From assembly GCA_002435595.1 (NCBI GenBank), contig DJBL01000056.1:1-43807 (forward strand): a DNA stretch of 43,807 nucleotides, written 5' to 3'. The number at the start of each line of letters is the position of its first letter. Position 1 is the first letter of the stretch. The position numbers and the translations under genes are program-made. Positions 15,992-23,987 of the stretch are shown piece by piece. The stretch comes from Stenotrophomonas maltophilia. Lineage in GTDB: Bacteria > Pseudomonadota > Gammaproteobacteria > Xanthomonadales > Xanthomonadaceae. The notes beneath the pieces are model-generated. The model was given only the letters and a program-made list of their open reading frames with translations, was not told the origin of the DNA and made no database searches.

Positions 15992-16050
15992 AGCCACCCC
16001 ATGGGTGGCTGCCATCGTTGGCACCGCAGCCACCCATGGGGTGGCGCTAC
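15988..16050. repeat. GTAG-ended REP pair overlapping the DUF421 stop codon
   Basis: GTAGAGCCACCCCATGGGTG at 15988 is mirrored by CACCCATGGGGTGGCGCTAC ending at 16050. It is an inverted dimer of a different sequence subfamily (CCACCCATGGGTGG core) from the GCCGGCC type. It lies between convergent DUF421 and hemF. Confidence 0.85.
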
Positions 16051-16126
16051 CACCCGCCGGGGCGACCATCGGCCGCGCGCGATTCCACCCTCGGTAACGC
16101 ACCGGCCTCTGCGGTGCCGCGCTCGG

Positions 16127-17023
16127 TTACACCCAGTCGCGCGGGACCAGGTAATCGGCCAGGCGTGCTTCGTCGCTGCCAGCCTCGGGCTGGAACCCAT
16201 ACTCCCAACGCACCCGCGGCGGCAGGCTCATCAGGATGCTCTCGCTGCGCCCACCGCTCTGCAGGCCGAACAGCGTGCCGCGATCGTAGACCAGGTTGAA
16301 TTCCACATAGCGGCCCCGGCGATACAGCTGGAACTCGCGCTCACGCTCGTCGAACGGCATGTCCTTGCGACGCGCCACGATCGGCAGGTACGCGTCGAGG
16401 AAGCCATCGCCGACCGCGCGCAGGTAAGCAAAATCGCGTTCGAAATCGCCGTGCAGGTCGTCGAAGAACAGCCCGCCCACGCCGCGGGTTTCATTGCGGT
16501 GGCGCAGGAAGAAGTATTCGTCGCACCAGCGCTTGTGGTCGGCATAACGTGCTTCGCCAAACGGCGCGCACAGGTCGTGCGCCACGCGATGCCAGTGCTG
16601 CACGTCCTCGTCGAACGGATAGAACGGGGTCAGGTCGAAGCCGCCACCGAACCAGGAGGCCACTTCCACGCCATCGCGCTCGGCGCGGAAATAACGCACG
16701 TTGGCATGGGTGGTGGGCAGGTACGGGTTGGCCGGGTGGAACACCAGCGAGACCCCGGTGGCACGCCACGAGGCACCGGCCAGTTCCGGCCGGTTGGCCG
16801 ACGCCGACGGCGGCAGGCGGGTGCCGGCCACGTCGGAGAAGCCGATGCCGGCCTGCTCGAACACCGCGCCGTCGCGCAGGATCCGGGTGCGGCCACCGCC
16901 CCCTTCGGCGCGCTGCCACGGGTCCTCGGCGAACCGGGCCTGGCCGTCTGCGGCCTCGATCGCGGCACAGATGCGGTCCTGCAGGTCGGTCAGGTAGCTG
17001 CGTACACGCTCGAATTCGTTCAT
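16127..17023 (-). CDS. hemF: Oxygen-dependent coproporphyrinogen III oxidase
   Basis: The 298-residue enzyme uses oxygen to decarboxylate coproporphyrinogen III to protoporphyrinogen IX in haem synthesis. Family signatures are intact: FHPANPYLPTTHANVRYF, WFGGGFDLTPFYPF, HKRWCDEYFFLRHRNETRG, GGLFFDDL, and GRYVEFNLVYDRGTLFGLQ-GGR near the C-terminus. Length equals E. coli HemF (299). The start ATG 17023 is set by the conserved N-terminus and by a TAAAGT hexamer six bases upstream. It is on the same strand as the genes upstream but has a 176-base gap. Confidence 0.97.
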   Translation of the reverse strand: MNEFERVRSYLTDLQDRICAAIEAADGQARFAEDPWQRAEGGGGRTRILRDGAVFEQAGIGFSDVAGTRLPPSASANRPELAGASWRATGVSLVFHPANPYLPTTHANVRYFRAERDGVEVASWFGGGFDLTPFYPFDEDVQHWHRVAHDLCAPFGEARYADHKRWCDEYFFLRHRNETRGVGGLFFDDLHGDFERDFAYLRAVGDGFLDAYLPIVARRKDMPFDEREREFQLYRRGRYVEFNLVYDRGTLFGLQSGGRSESILMSLPPRVRWEYGFQPEAGSDEARLADYLVPRDWV

Positions 17024-17035
17024 GGCGCTACTTTA
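17021..17035 (-). promoter_or_regulatory. -10 hexamer six bases before hemF start (probable leaderless mRNA)
   Basis: On the minus strand TAAAGT (17035-17030) is followed by AGCGCC and ATG (17023-17021), the same spacing as uvrD and polA. No Shine-Dalgarno lies between them. Confidence 0.45.
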
Positions 17036-17199
17036 CCGCAGCCCGGAGAGCCGGGCGGCGGGCGCGGCCGCAGCGGATTGTGGCGCGTGGTGGGGCCTTC
17101 GTCGTGTCGGCGCGATGTCCTGATCGACAGCATCGCTGTCACCGGATGCCGCCTGCAGCCGCGTATGCGACCTGTGGCGCGGCGGTACCGCCGCAGGCC

Positions 17200-18732
17200 T
17201 CACTCGCCGCGTGCGGCGTCCTCGGCGATCGCGCGCAACCGCGCGCGCAGCGCCGTCCAGTCGCGGGTAGCGTCCACGTCGCAGGCGATGTGGGTGGCGC
17301 CGCCCTTGGCACAGATGGCCTTCAAGGCGGCGGGCACGCCCTCGTCACCGGTGTGTTCGAATACCTCGGCAAGGCCGACGCAGCCGTCGCGCACGCCGGC
17401 GCTGCACAGCGCCGCGTAGTACGGCTGTGCGCCGCGCCAGTCGTCGTCGTTGCGTACGCGGGTGCTGGCGGCGACCTTGCAGCCCAGCAGCTGGCCGGCC
17501 TTGCAGCAGGCTTCCGGGCCGCCCTCGCGGTCCAGCGTGGGGCAGTCCAGCGGCTGCGCGATCTCGGTGAAGGCCAGCGGCGCGCTGCACGCGCCCGCGC
17601 CGCCGGGCTGGCGCGTGTAATGGCCAAAGCGGGTGTTGCCGTCCATGCCCACCAGGCTGCCGTCGCGCGTGGTCTGCAGCACCACATCGTCGCCGATGTC
17701 GCGGCGCAGGTGGATGCGCCCGTCCTGCACGCGGGCACGCAGGCGCGTGGCGTAGTCGACCATCTGGACCACGCCGGCATCGCCGAACTGCAGGTCCGAG
17801 GGCAGGCCGTGCTCGGCCACATAGCGGCCGCAGGGCAGGGTGGTGGTGGGCACTGGCGACAACGCGGCCGCCGACAACCCGACCAGCGGGGCAACCTGGG
17901 TGCAGGCGTAGGCCTCCGCGCGCGTGCCGCAGGCGTGCTGCAGGGCGTCGCGGGCCTCCAGCAGGCGGCCGGCGTTCCACTGTGCCTCGGCCACGCGCGT
18001 GCAGAAGTCCTCGCGCGGATGCTGTTTGCACAGCCCGGCCAGCTCGACCAGCTGTTCGGACGGCAGCACGGTCTGCGGCGCGTGGCTCAGGCCCATGATC
18101 GCCGTGCCCATGAGCTCGCCCGCCATCGTTTCCAGCAGCCGCATGCACACCGCCGGATCGTGCTCCTTGGCGGTTTCCTTGCACTGCGCGGGCAGGGGAA
18201 AGCGCGGTGCCTGCTCCGGAACGGCGTTGTTGGCCTGTTCCTGATACACCTCGAACAGGCGCCTGCAGGCGAACGGCACGTCCTCGCTGCACCACTGGTG
18301 CAGCTGCGCCGGCGTGGCCTGGTAGTAGTGCTCCAGGCAGCCCACCGGATCGGCGCGGCAGCTGCCTTCTTCAACCGCGTAGAACGGCTTGCAGGCGGCG
18401 GCCTTCTCGCGCACGAAGTCGTGGTACCCGCCGGTCAGGGTGCGATCGCCCTCGCCGAAGGTCCATTGCTCCATGCGGCCGGTGGCCAGGTTGACCATGC
18501 CCAGCAGCTCCCCGCTGCGCGCGATGCGCAGCTCCTCGGTCGGCGAGGCGGCCGACGTCAGGAAGCCGTGGCCCTCGCTTTCCAGGGTCAGCAGGGCATG
18601 GCCATCATCCTGTTTGTAGGTGCCGCAGGCCATGGACTGGGCGGCGGCGGGAACGCTGGCAGCGGCCAGGACGAGAACGGCCAGGGCACGCCAGCCGGCA
18701 AAACGGCGGCGCGCGAAAACAGCAGAAGTCAC
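17200..18732 (-). CDS. Secreted cysteine-rich hypothetical protein with Sel1/Hcp-like repeats
   Basis: The protein has about 510 residues with a GTG start at 18732, chosen because AAGGA sits seven bases upstream and because a signal peptide follows (RALAVLVLAAASVPAAAQS). The mature part is rich in paired cysteines in helical contexts: GSCRADPVGCLEHYYQ, WCSEDVPFACRRLFEVYQ, GPEACCKAGQLLGCKVA, ALCSAGVRDGCVGLAEVFEHTGDEG. Cys-x(7)-Cys on adjacent helices followed by a 'GLAEVF' turn recalls disulphide-linked Sel1-like (Hcp) repeats. Export to the periplasm and disulphide bonding are inferred; the function is unknown. It is in operon orientation 70 bases after a four-helix membrane protein gene. Confidence 0.72.
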   Translation of the reverse strand: MTSAVFARRRFAGWRALAVLVLAAASVPAAAQSMACGTYKQDDGHALLTLESEGHGFLTSAASPTEELRIARSGELLGMVNLATGRMEQWTFGEGDRTLTGGYHDFVREKAAACKPFYAVEEGSCRADPVGCLEHYYQATPAQLHQWCSEDVPFACRRLFEVYQEQANNAVPEQAPRFPLPAQCKETAKEHDPAVCMRLLETMAGELMGTAIMGLSHAPQTVLPSEQLVELAGLCKQHPREDFCTRVAEAQWNAGRLLEARDALQHACGTRAEAYACTQVAPLVGLSAAALSPVPTTTLPCGRYVAEHGLPSDLQFGDAGVVQMVDYATRLRARVQDGRIHLRRDIGDDVVLQTTRDGSLVGMDGNTRFGHYTRQPGGAGACSAPLAFTEIAQPLDCPTLDREGGPEACCKAGQLLGCKVAASTRVRNDDDWRGAQPYYAALCSAGVRDGCVGLAEVFEHTGDEGVPAALKAICAKGGATHIACDVDATRDWTALRARLRAIAEDAARGE

Positions 18733-18802
18733 AACAGCATCCTTGAAGGGAGAACGAGGCGTGCCGGCGCCAGGCAGGCGCGGCCGCGAAAGCGCCAGCG
18801 GC

Positions 18803-19402
18803 TCAGCGCTGGAACCAGGCCTGCACGTCGGTACGCAGCAGGCGCACGGCCAGCCAGCCATGTGCGCCGGCGAAGGCGATGGAGGAGGTGACCGTGGTGA
18901 CCAGGAAGGTCATGCGCTGGACCAGCATCTCCCCGCGCAGCTGGCGCATCTCGCTGCTGGCCGCATCGCTGGCCAGGTAGTCCAGCAGATGGCGGAAGCC
19001 GTCGTCCAGCACCCAGCTGCAGACAAAATTGAACAGTGCGGTGACCACCAGCAGCACGATGAACAGCCACAGCGCCCAGCGCTGGCGATACAGCATGCCC
19101 CAGCACGCGGCCACGCCAAGCAGGCAGACCAGCAGCATGGCCACGCAGAAACCCACCGCATGCGCGCCGAGCCAGCGCAGCGATGGCGCCAGCCAGGACA
19201 GGTCGCTGTCGTGGGTGAGCTCCCGCAGCCACTCCGCACTGGAGAGCGGCGCGGCCACCAGCACCGCCGCCACCCAGCACAGTGCCGAGACCACGCACAC
19301 GGCCAGCACCGATTTGGTCATCGGGCCGAGGAATTTCGGCGGCGCCAGCGGATCCACGGGCGGCCGGGCATTGGGCAGGGGCGGGGGAAGCAGCGATGAC
19401 AT
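18803..19402 (-). CDS. Hypothetical four-helix membrane protein
   Basis: The 199-residue protein has a proline-rich cytosolic head (SSLLPPPLPNARPPVDPLAPPKF) and four predicted membrane helices near residues 31-52, 84-105, 109-131 and 166-188. No family was recognised. Head and helix layout suggest an inner-membrane protein of unknown role. It lies just upstream of the secreted cysteine-rich protein on the same strand, so the two may be cotranscribed and function together. The start is ATG 19402; no strong ribosome site was found. Confidence 0.68.
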   Translation of the reverse strand: MSSLLPPPLPNARPPVDPLAPPKFLGPMTKSVLAVCVVSALCWVAAVLVAAPLSSAEWLRELTHDSDLSWLAPSLRWLGAHAVGFCVAMLLVCLLGVAACWGMLYRQRWALWLFIVLLVVTALFNFVCSWVLDDGFRHLLDYLASDAASSEMRQLRGEMLVQRMTFLVTTVTSSIAFAGAHGWLAVRLLRTDVQAWFQR

Positions 19403-19432
19403 CCGGTGTCCTGGTCGAGTCGGCGACAGGCG

Positions 19433-19864
19433 TCAGCCTGCCACCACCGCACGTGCGGCCGCGGGCAGGATATGGTCTTCGCTCAAGGCTGCCAAGCGCC
19501 GCCCATGCGGCGCCTGCAGGGGAACCCAGGCCAACTCGGCGATTTCCGCCTGCGCCTGCGGTGTGCCGGCGACCTGCACCCGCCATACCTGCGCGTGCAC
19601 CCGGCGTCCGTGTTCATGCGCGGCCCAGGCCTCGAAACGGCCCAGTGGCTGGGCGCTGCCGGGATCCATGTGCACGCCCAGTTCCTCGTGCAGCTCACGC
19701 GCCAGCGCCTGCAGCGGGGCTTCACCCGGCTCGGGTTTGCCGCCGGGCTGGATGAAGGTATCCGAACCGCGCTTGCGCACCACCAGCGCCTGGCCGGTGG
19801 CATCGAGGATGACCGCGGCGACGATCTCGATCGGCGCCGCGGCGTGGCTGGCCTGCGCCGCCAC
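19433..19864 (-). CDS. NUDIX hydrolase
   Basis: The 143-residue protein has a complete Nudix box, G-K-P-E-P-G-E-x7-R-E-L-H-E-E-L-G-V, the metal-binding motif of enzymes that hydrolyse nucleoside diphosphates linked to another group. It may be a housecleaning enzyme; its substrate is unknown. The start is a GTG at 19864 immediately after the TAA of the upstream S9 peptidase gene (TAAGTG), so translation is probably coupled. The two genes form an operon. Confidence 0.88.
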   Translation of the reverse strand: MAAQASHAAAPIEIVAAVILDATGQALVVRKRGSDTFIQPGGKPEPGEAPLQALARELHEELGVHMDPGSAQPLGRFEAWAAHEHGRRVHAQVWRVQVAGTPQAQAEIAELAWVPLQAPHGRRLAALSEDHILPAAARAVVAG

Positions 19865-22231
19865 TTACTTCAGGTTTTCGTTGAACAGCTTGAGGATGCG
19901 CTTGTACTGGTCCAGCCACGAGTCCGGACGCACGTAGCCGTGGCGCTCCAGCGGGTAGGGCGCGATGGACCAGTTGTCCTTGTGCAGTTCGATCAGCTTC
20001 TGGGTGAGGTTGACCGAGTCCTGGAAGAACACGTTGTCATCCATCATCCCGTGCGCGATCAGCAGGTGGTCCTGCAGGCCGTCGGCGTATTCGATCGGCG
20101 ACGATTTACGGTACGCCTCCGGGTCGATGTCCGGCGTGTTGAGGATGTTGGCGGTGTAGCCGTGGTTGTACTGGTGCCAGTCGACCACCGGGCGCAGTGC
20201 GGCACCGGCCTTGAACGTGCCCGGCGAGCGGAACAGCGCCATGAAGGTCATGAAGCCACCGTAGGAGCCGCCGTAGATGCCGGCCTTGGCGCGGTCACCC
20301 TGCTTGGTGTCCACCAGCCAGTCCAGGCCGTCCTTGTAGTCCTCCAGTTCCGGGTGGCCCATGTTGCGGTAGATCGCGGTGCGCCAGTCACGGCCGTAGC
20401 CTTCGCTGCCGCGGTAGTCCATGTCCAGCACGATGTAGCCCTGCTGCACCAGCAGGTTGTGGAACATCTGCTCGCGGAAGTAGGCCGGGTAGCGCTGGTG
20501 TACGTTCTGCAGGTAGCCGGCGCCGTGCACGAACATGGCGATCGGGTACTGCTTGCCCGGCTCGGGGTTTTCCGGGCCGTAGTACTTGGCCCAGACCACG
20601 CCGGCACCATGCCTGGACGGCACCTGCACCAGCTTGGGCTGGATCCACTCGCGGGCCTTGTAGGCGGCGGTGCGGGTGTCGGTGAGCACCTTGGCCTGGC
20701 CGCCGCTGGTGGGCACCACCGCCAGCTGCGCCGGCAGGTAGGCGCCGGAGTAACGCACCAGCAGCTGCTGGCCATCCGGGGACAGCGAGAAGTCTTCCAC
20801 GCCGTTGAGCGCGGTCAGCTCACGCACCTTGCCACCGGCGGTGTCCACCGCGCAGACCTCGTAGTCGCCCGGGCTCTGCTGGTTGCAGAGGAAGTAGAAG
20901 CCGCGGCCGTCGGCGCTGGGCACCGGCATCGAGGTTTCCCACTTGCCGCCGGTCAGTGCCTGCGGCTTGGCCGTGCCCTGCTGGGTGTACAGGTGCGAGT
21001 AGCCCGATTCCTCCGACAGCAGCCACAGCGTGCGGTTGTCGTTGGACCAGCCGAAATCGTTGAAGCCCCAGTTGATCCAGGCCTTGTCGGACAGGCGGTG
21101 ACGGTTCTCCAGCCTGGCGCTGGCCGGGCTGACGCTGGCGATCCAGCGGTCCTTGTTGTCGTTGGCCCGCAGCATGATCGCGGCCTGCTGGCCGTCGGCG
21201 CTCCAGCGGATGCCGGGGTTGCCCGGGCCGGCCAGCACTTCCAGCGGGCGGTTGCCCTTGAGTGCATCCTTGCCGGCGGCCTTGCGCAGCGCCGCCAGCG
21301 GATCGGAAGCGATGCCGGGCAGGCCGTCCAGCGACAGCGGCTTGACCGTGCCGGCCACCGCATCGACCAGCCACAGCGAATGCGGCTCGGGGTCGTTGCG
21401 GCCGACGCGGGTGCGGGTGTCTTCGAACTCTTCGTAACCGGACTCGGTCACGTACTTGGGCATCTTGCCGCCACGGCCTTCATCGAAGCTCTTCGGCTTG
21501 GTGACCACGATCAGGCTGCGGGTGTCCGGCGACAGCACGCTGTCGACGATGTCCACCTCGGCACCGAGGTACACCGGGCCCGGCGCGCGGGTGCCATCGG
21601 CACGGCGCCAGCTGGCTTCCTGCTGCTTGAGCGCCTCGCGCTGGGCGCGATCGTTGCGCAGCGTGGCCAGGGTGCGCAGCTGCTGCTCGCGCAGCACGTC
21701 GGCCTTGGGTGCATCGTCGGGGTTCTTTTCGGCCTTCAGGCTGGCCACCTGCTGTACGCCACCGGCAGCGGTCCAGTGGAACCAGGTCTGCCCGGTGCGC
21801 CAGATCACCCCACCGTCGCGGGCGAAACCGACCGCGGCAGCCTTGTCGGTGCTGCGGGTGAGCTGGGTCAGCGCACCGCTGCGCAGGTCGCGCAGGAACA
21901 CATCGCCGTTGCGCACGAACGCCGCGCGCTGGCGGGCGCTGTCGTAGACCGGGCTGTCCACGTCCAGGCTGCCGCGCTGGTCATCGGCGACCTGGGTGGC
22001 CGCGCCGCCGTTGACCGGCTGGCGGAAGGTATCGCGTACCGGGCTGCCGGTGCGCTTGAGCTGGTACTCGACCTGCTGGCTGTTCCAGGACCACCACGCG
22101 CTCTCGACCGGCGGACCGATCCAGTCGGGGTCGGCCATGGCCTGCTCGATGGTGATCGGCGTCGGCGCCGCATGGGCGGTACCGCCGAGGGCGGCGAGCA
22201 GCAGCAGGGACAAGGGCAGCGTTCTGGGCAT
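19865..22231 (-). CDS. S9 family peptidase (dipeptidyl-peptidase IV-like)
   Basis: The 788-residue protein has a signal peptide (MPRTLPLSLLLLAALGGTAHA), a beta-propeller region, and a C-terminal alpha/beta-hydrolase domain. The serine nucleophile is S656 in GGSYGG; candidate Asp and His are in AHGMMDDNVFF and LERHGY. It is predicted to cleave dipeptides or small peptides in the periplasm. ATG 22231 was chosen over the longer frame (to 22333) because the signal peptide begins there. No good Shine-Dalgarno is visible. It is divergent from cydAB across a 357-base gap that contains a perfect hairpin and a repeat. Confidence 0.9.
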   Translation of the reverse strand: MPRTLPLSLLLLAALGGTAHAAPTPITIEQAMADPDWIGPPVESAWWSWNSQQVEYQLKRTGSPVRDTFRQPVNGGAATQVADDQRGSLDVDSPVYDSARQRAAFVRNGDVFLRDLRSGALTQLTRSTDKAAAVGFARDGGVIWRTGQTWFHWTAAGGVQQVASLKAEKNPDDAPKADVLREQQLRTLATLRNDRAQREALKQQEASWRRADGTRAPGPVYLGAEVDIVDSVLSPDTRSLIVVTKPKSFDEGRGGKMPKYVTESGYEEFEDTRTRVGRNDPEPHSLWLVDAVAGTVKPLSLDGLPGIASDPLAALRKAAGKDALKGNRPLEVLAGPGNPGIRWSADGQQAAIMLRANDNKDRWIASVSPASARLENRHRLSDKAWINWGFNDFGWSNDNRTLWLLSEESGYSHLYTQQGTAKPQALTGGKWETSMPVPSADGRGFYFLCNQQSPGDYEVCAVDTAGGKVRELTALNGVEDFSLSPDGQQLLVRYSGAYLPAQLAVVPTSGGQAKVLTDTRTAAYKAREWIQPKLVQVPSRHGAGVVWAKYYGPENPEPGKQYPIAMFVHGAGYLQNVHQRYPAYFREQMFHNLLVQQGYIVLDMDYRGSEGYGRDWRTAIYRNMGHPELEDYKDGLDWLVDTKQGDRAKAGIYGGSYGGFMTFMALFRSPGTFKAGAALRPVVDWHQYNHGYTANILNTPDIDPEAYRKSSPIEYADGLQDHLLIAHGMMDDNVFFQDSVNLTQKLIELHKDNWSIAPYPLERHGYVRPDSWLDQYKRILKLFNENLK

Positions 22232-22281
22232 TGCGGGCGGCACCGTAGAGGAAAACCCTGCAAGCGTAGCAGCCGCAAGCG

Positions 22282-22326
22282 CCGCCGGAAGGGGCCACAG
22301 GTCATGGGCGTGGCCCCTTCCGGCGG
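22282..22326. repeat. 17-bp perfect hairpin between the S9 peptidase and cydA
   Basis: CCGCCGGAAGGGGCCAC (22282-22298) is the perfect reverse complement of 22310-22326, with an 11-base loop. There is no adjacent T tract. It could be a transcription factor site, an attenuator, or a mobile palindrome. It begins 51 bases upstream of the peptidase start. Confidence 0.8.
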
Positions 22327-22364
22327 ACGGCAAGCGGTGGTCGGTGGGGCGGGCGCTGGGGCCC

Positions 22365-22423
22365 CATACCCTTTCCGGCGACGCCCGCGGCGTCGGCCTG
22401 CGGCCGCTGCGGGGCCCTCACGC
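22365..22423. repeat. Mosaic copy of the 1.1-1.4 kb inverted-repeat region
   Basis: 22365-22381 is identical to 1149-1165 (17 bases), 22388-22407 to 1174-1193 (20 bases), and 22402-22423 to 1381-1402 (22 bases). The copy therefore joins the left part of unit A to the right flank of unit B and lacks the paired arms. It lies in the otherwise gene-free gap upstream of cydA. Confidence 0.75.
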
Positions 22424-22588
22424 TCGCGGTGGCCCGGCCGAAGGGGCCTGCCCGCTGAATCAATCACCCACCCAGGACCGGGCTCCACCTGCGACAAAGT
22501 GAAGCAGCGCGTCACCGGGTCGCATGTGCCTTTAACCAATACCAGCCCAGACTGGTGCGGATTCCAGAAAACCTGCCGGAGGCGTCAC

Positions 22589-23986
22589 GTGGACGCGTTG
22601 TTGTTGTCGCGGATCCAGTTCGGGTTCGTCATCAGTTTCCATGTGCTGTTCCCGGCCTTCACGATCGGTACGGCCAGTTGGCTGGCGTTCGTGGAGTCGC
22701 GCTGGCTGCGCACCGGCAACCCGGTCTGGCGCGAGCTGTATTTCTTCTGGCAGAAGATCTTCGCGGTGTCCTTCGGCATGGGCGTGGTCAGCGGCATCGT
22801 CATGGCCTTCCAGTTCGGCACCAATTGGCCGCGGTTGAGCGAGGTGGCCGGCAGCGTGATCGGGCCGCTGCTCACCTATGAAGTACTCACCGCGTTCTTC
22901 CTCGAGGCCAGTTTCCTGGGCGTGATGATGTTTGGCTGGGGCCGGGTCTCCCCGCGACTGCACTTCTTCTCCACCTGCATGGTGGCGCTGGGCACGCTGT
23001 TCTCCACGTTCTGGATCCTGTCGTCCAACAGCTGGCTGCAGACCCCGGCCGGCTACGCGATGATCGATGGCATCGTGCACCCGCAGGACTGGTGGCAGGT
23101 GGTGTTCAACCCCTCCTTCCCCTACCGCCTGGCGCACATGGCGCTGGGCTCGTTCATCACCACCTGTTTCGTGATCGGTGGCGTGGGCGCGTGGTACCTG
23201 CGCAAGGGCACGCACGTGGAGGCGGGCCGCACGATGCTGCTGGCGGCCGTGGCGTTCGCCGCACTGACCGTGCCGGTACAGATCTTCGTGGGCGACATGC
23301 ATGGCTTGAACACGCTCAAGCACCAGCCGATGAAGATTGCCGCGATGGAAGCGCACTGGCATGCCGAAGACGAAGGCAAGGGCGTGCCGCTGGTGGTGTT
23401 CGCCGTGCCCAACGAGAAGGCCGAGCGCAACGATTATGAAATCGCGATTCCGCGCCTGGGCAGCCTGATCCTCACCCACTCGCTGGACGGCACGTTCGAT
23501 CCGCTCACCTCGGTAGCGGCCAGCGAACGGCCGCCGGTGGTGCCGGTGTTCTTCGCCTTCCGGATCATGGTCGGGCTGGGCACGCTGATGCTGCTGCTGG
23601 CGTGGGTGTCGGCATTCCAGTGGTGGCGCGGCAAGCTGCTGCAGTCGCGCTGGCTGGTACGCGGCTGGAACTGGATGCTGCCCAGTGGCTTCATTGCACT
23701 GGTATCGGGCTGGTTCGTGACCGAAATGGGGCGCCAGCCGTGGGTGGTGTACGGGGTGCTGCGCACCGCCGATGCGGTCGGGCCGCAGAGTGCGTGGATG
23801 ACGGCGCTGTCGCTGGGCATCTACATCGTGGGCTATGCCTTCGTGTTCGGCTGGGGCATCTGGTACCTGGTCAAGATCATCCGCACCGGGCCCAAGCCGC
23901 ACGAGCCGGCCCCGGCGCTGGATGCCGGCAGCCATACCCCGGCACGGCCGCTGTCCGGCGCCGATGAACCGCTGGAGGAGCGCTGA
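22589..23986 (+). CDS. cydA: Cytochrome bd-type ubiquinol oxidase subunit I (cyanide-insensitive, CioA-like)
   Basis: The 465-residue multi-helix membrane protein binds the haems and oxidises ubiquinol in a terminal oxidase that pumps no protons. It has SRIQFGFVISFHVLFP (haem histidine), FPYRLAHM (second haem ligand region), and the signature GRQPW. The short length (E. coli CydA has 522) reflects a short Q-loop, as in the cyanide-insensitive oxidases of Pseudomonas. The start is GTG at 22589 with GGAGG six bases upstream; the much longer open frame upstream is not coding. It is followed directly by cydB. Confidence 0.93.
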   Translation: MDALLLSRIQFGFVISFHVLFPAFTIGTASWLAFVESRWLRTGNPVWRELYFFWQKIFAVSFGMGVVSGIVMAFQFGTNWPRLSEVAGSVIGPLLTYEVLTAFFLEASFLGVMMFGWGRVSPRLHFFSTCMVALGTLFSTFWILSSNSWLQTPAGYAMIDGIVHPQDWWQVVFNPSFPYRLAHMALGSFITTCFVIGGVGAWYLRKGTHVEAGRTMLLAAVAFAALTVPVQIFVGDMHGLNTLKHQPMKIAAMEAHWHAEDEGKGVPLVVFAVPNEKAERNDYEIAIPRLGSLILTHSLDGTFDPLTSVAASERPPVVPVFFAFRIMVGLGTLMLLLAWVSAFQWWRGKLLQSRWLVRGWNWMLPSGFIALVSGWFVTEMGRQPWVVYGVLRTADAVGPQSAWMTALSLGIYIVGYAFVFGWGIWYLVKIIRTGPKPHEPAPALDAGSHTPARPLSGADEPLEER

Positions 23987-23987
23987 G

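Noticed and set aside
19406..23986. 1526-codon plus-strand frame ending in cydA
   Set aside because: Only the last 465 codons resemble a protein (cydA, with GTG 22589 and GGAGG). The upstream part is antisense to the S9 peptidase and NUDIX genes.
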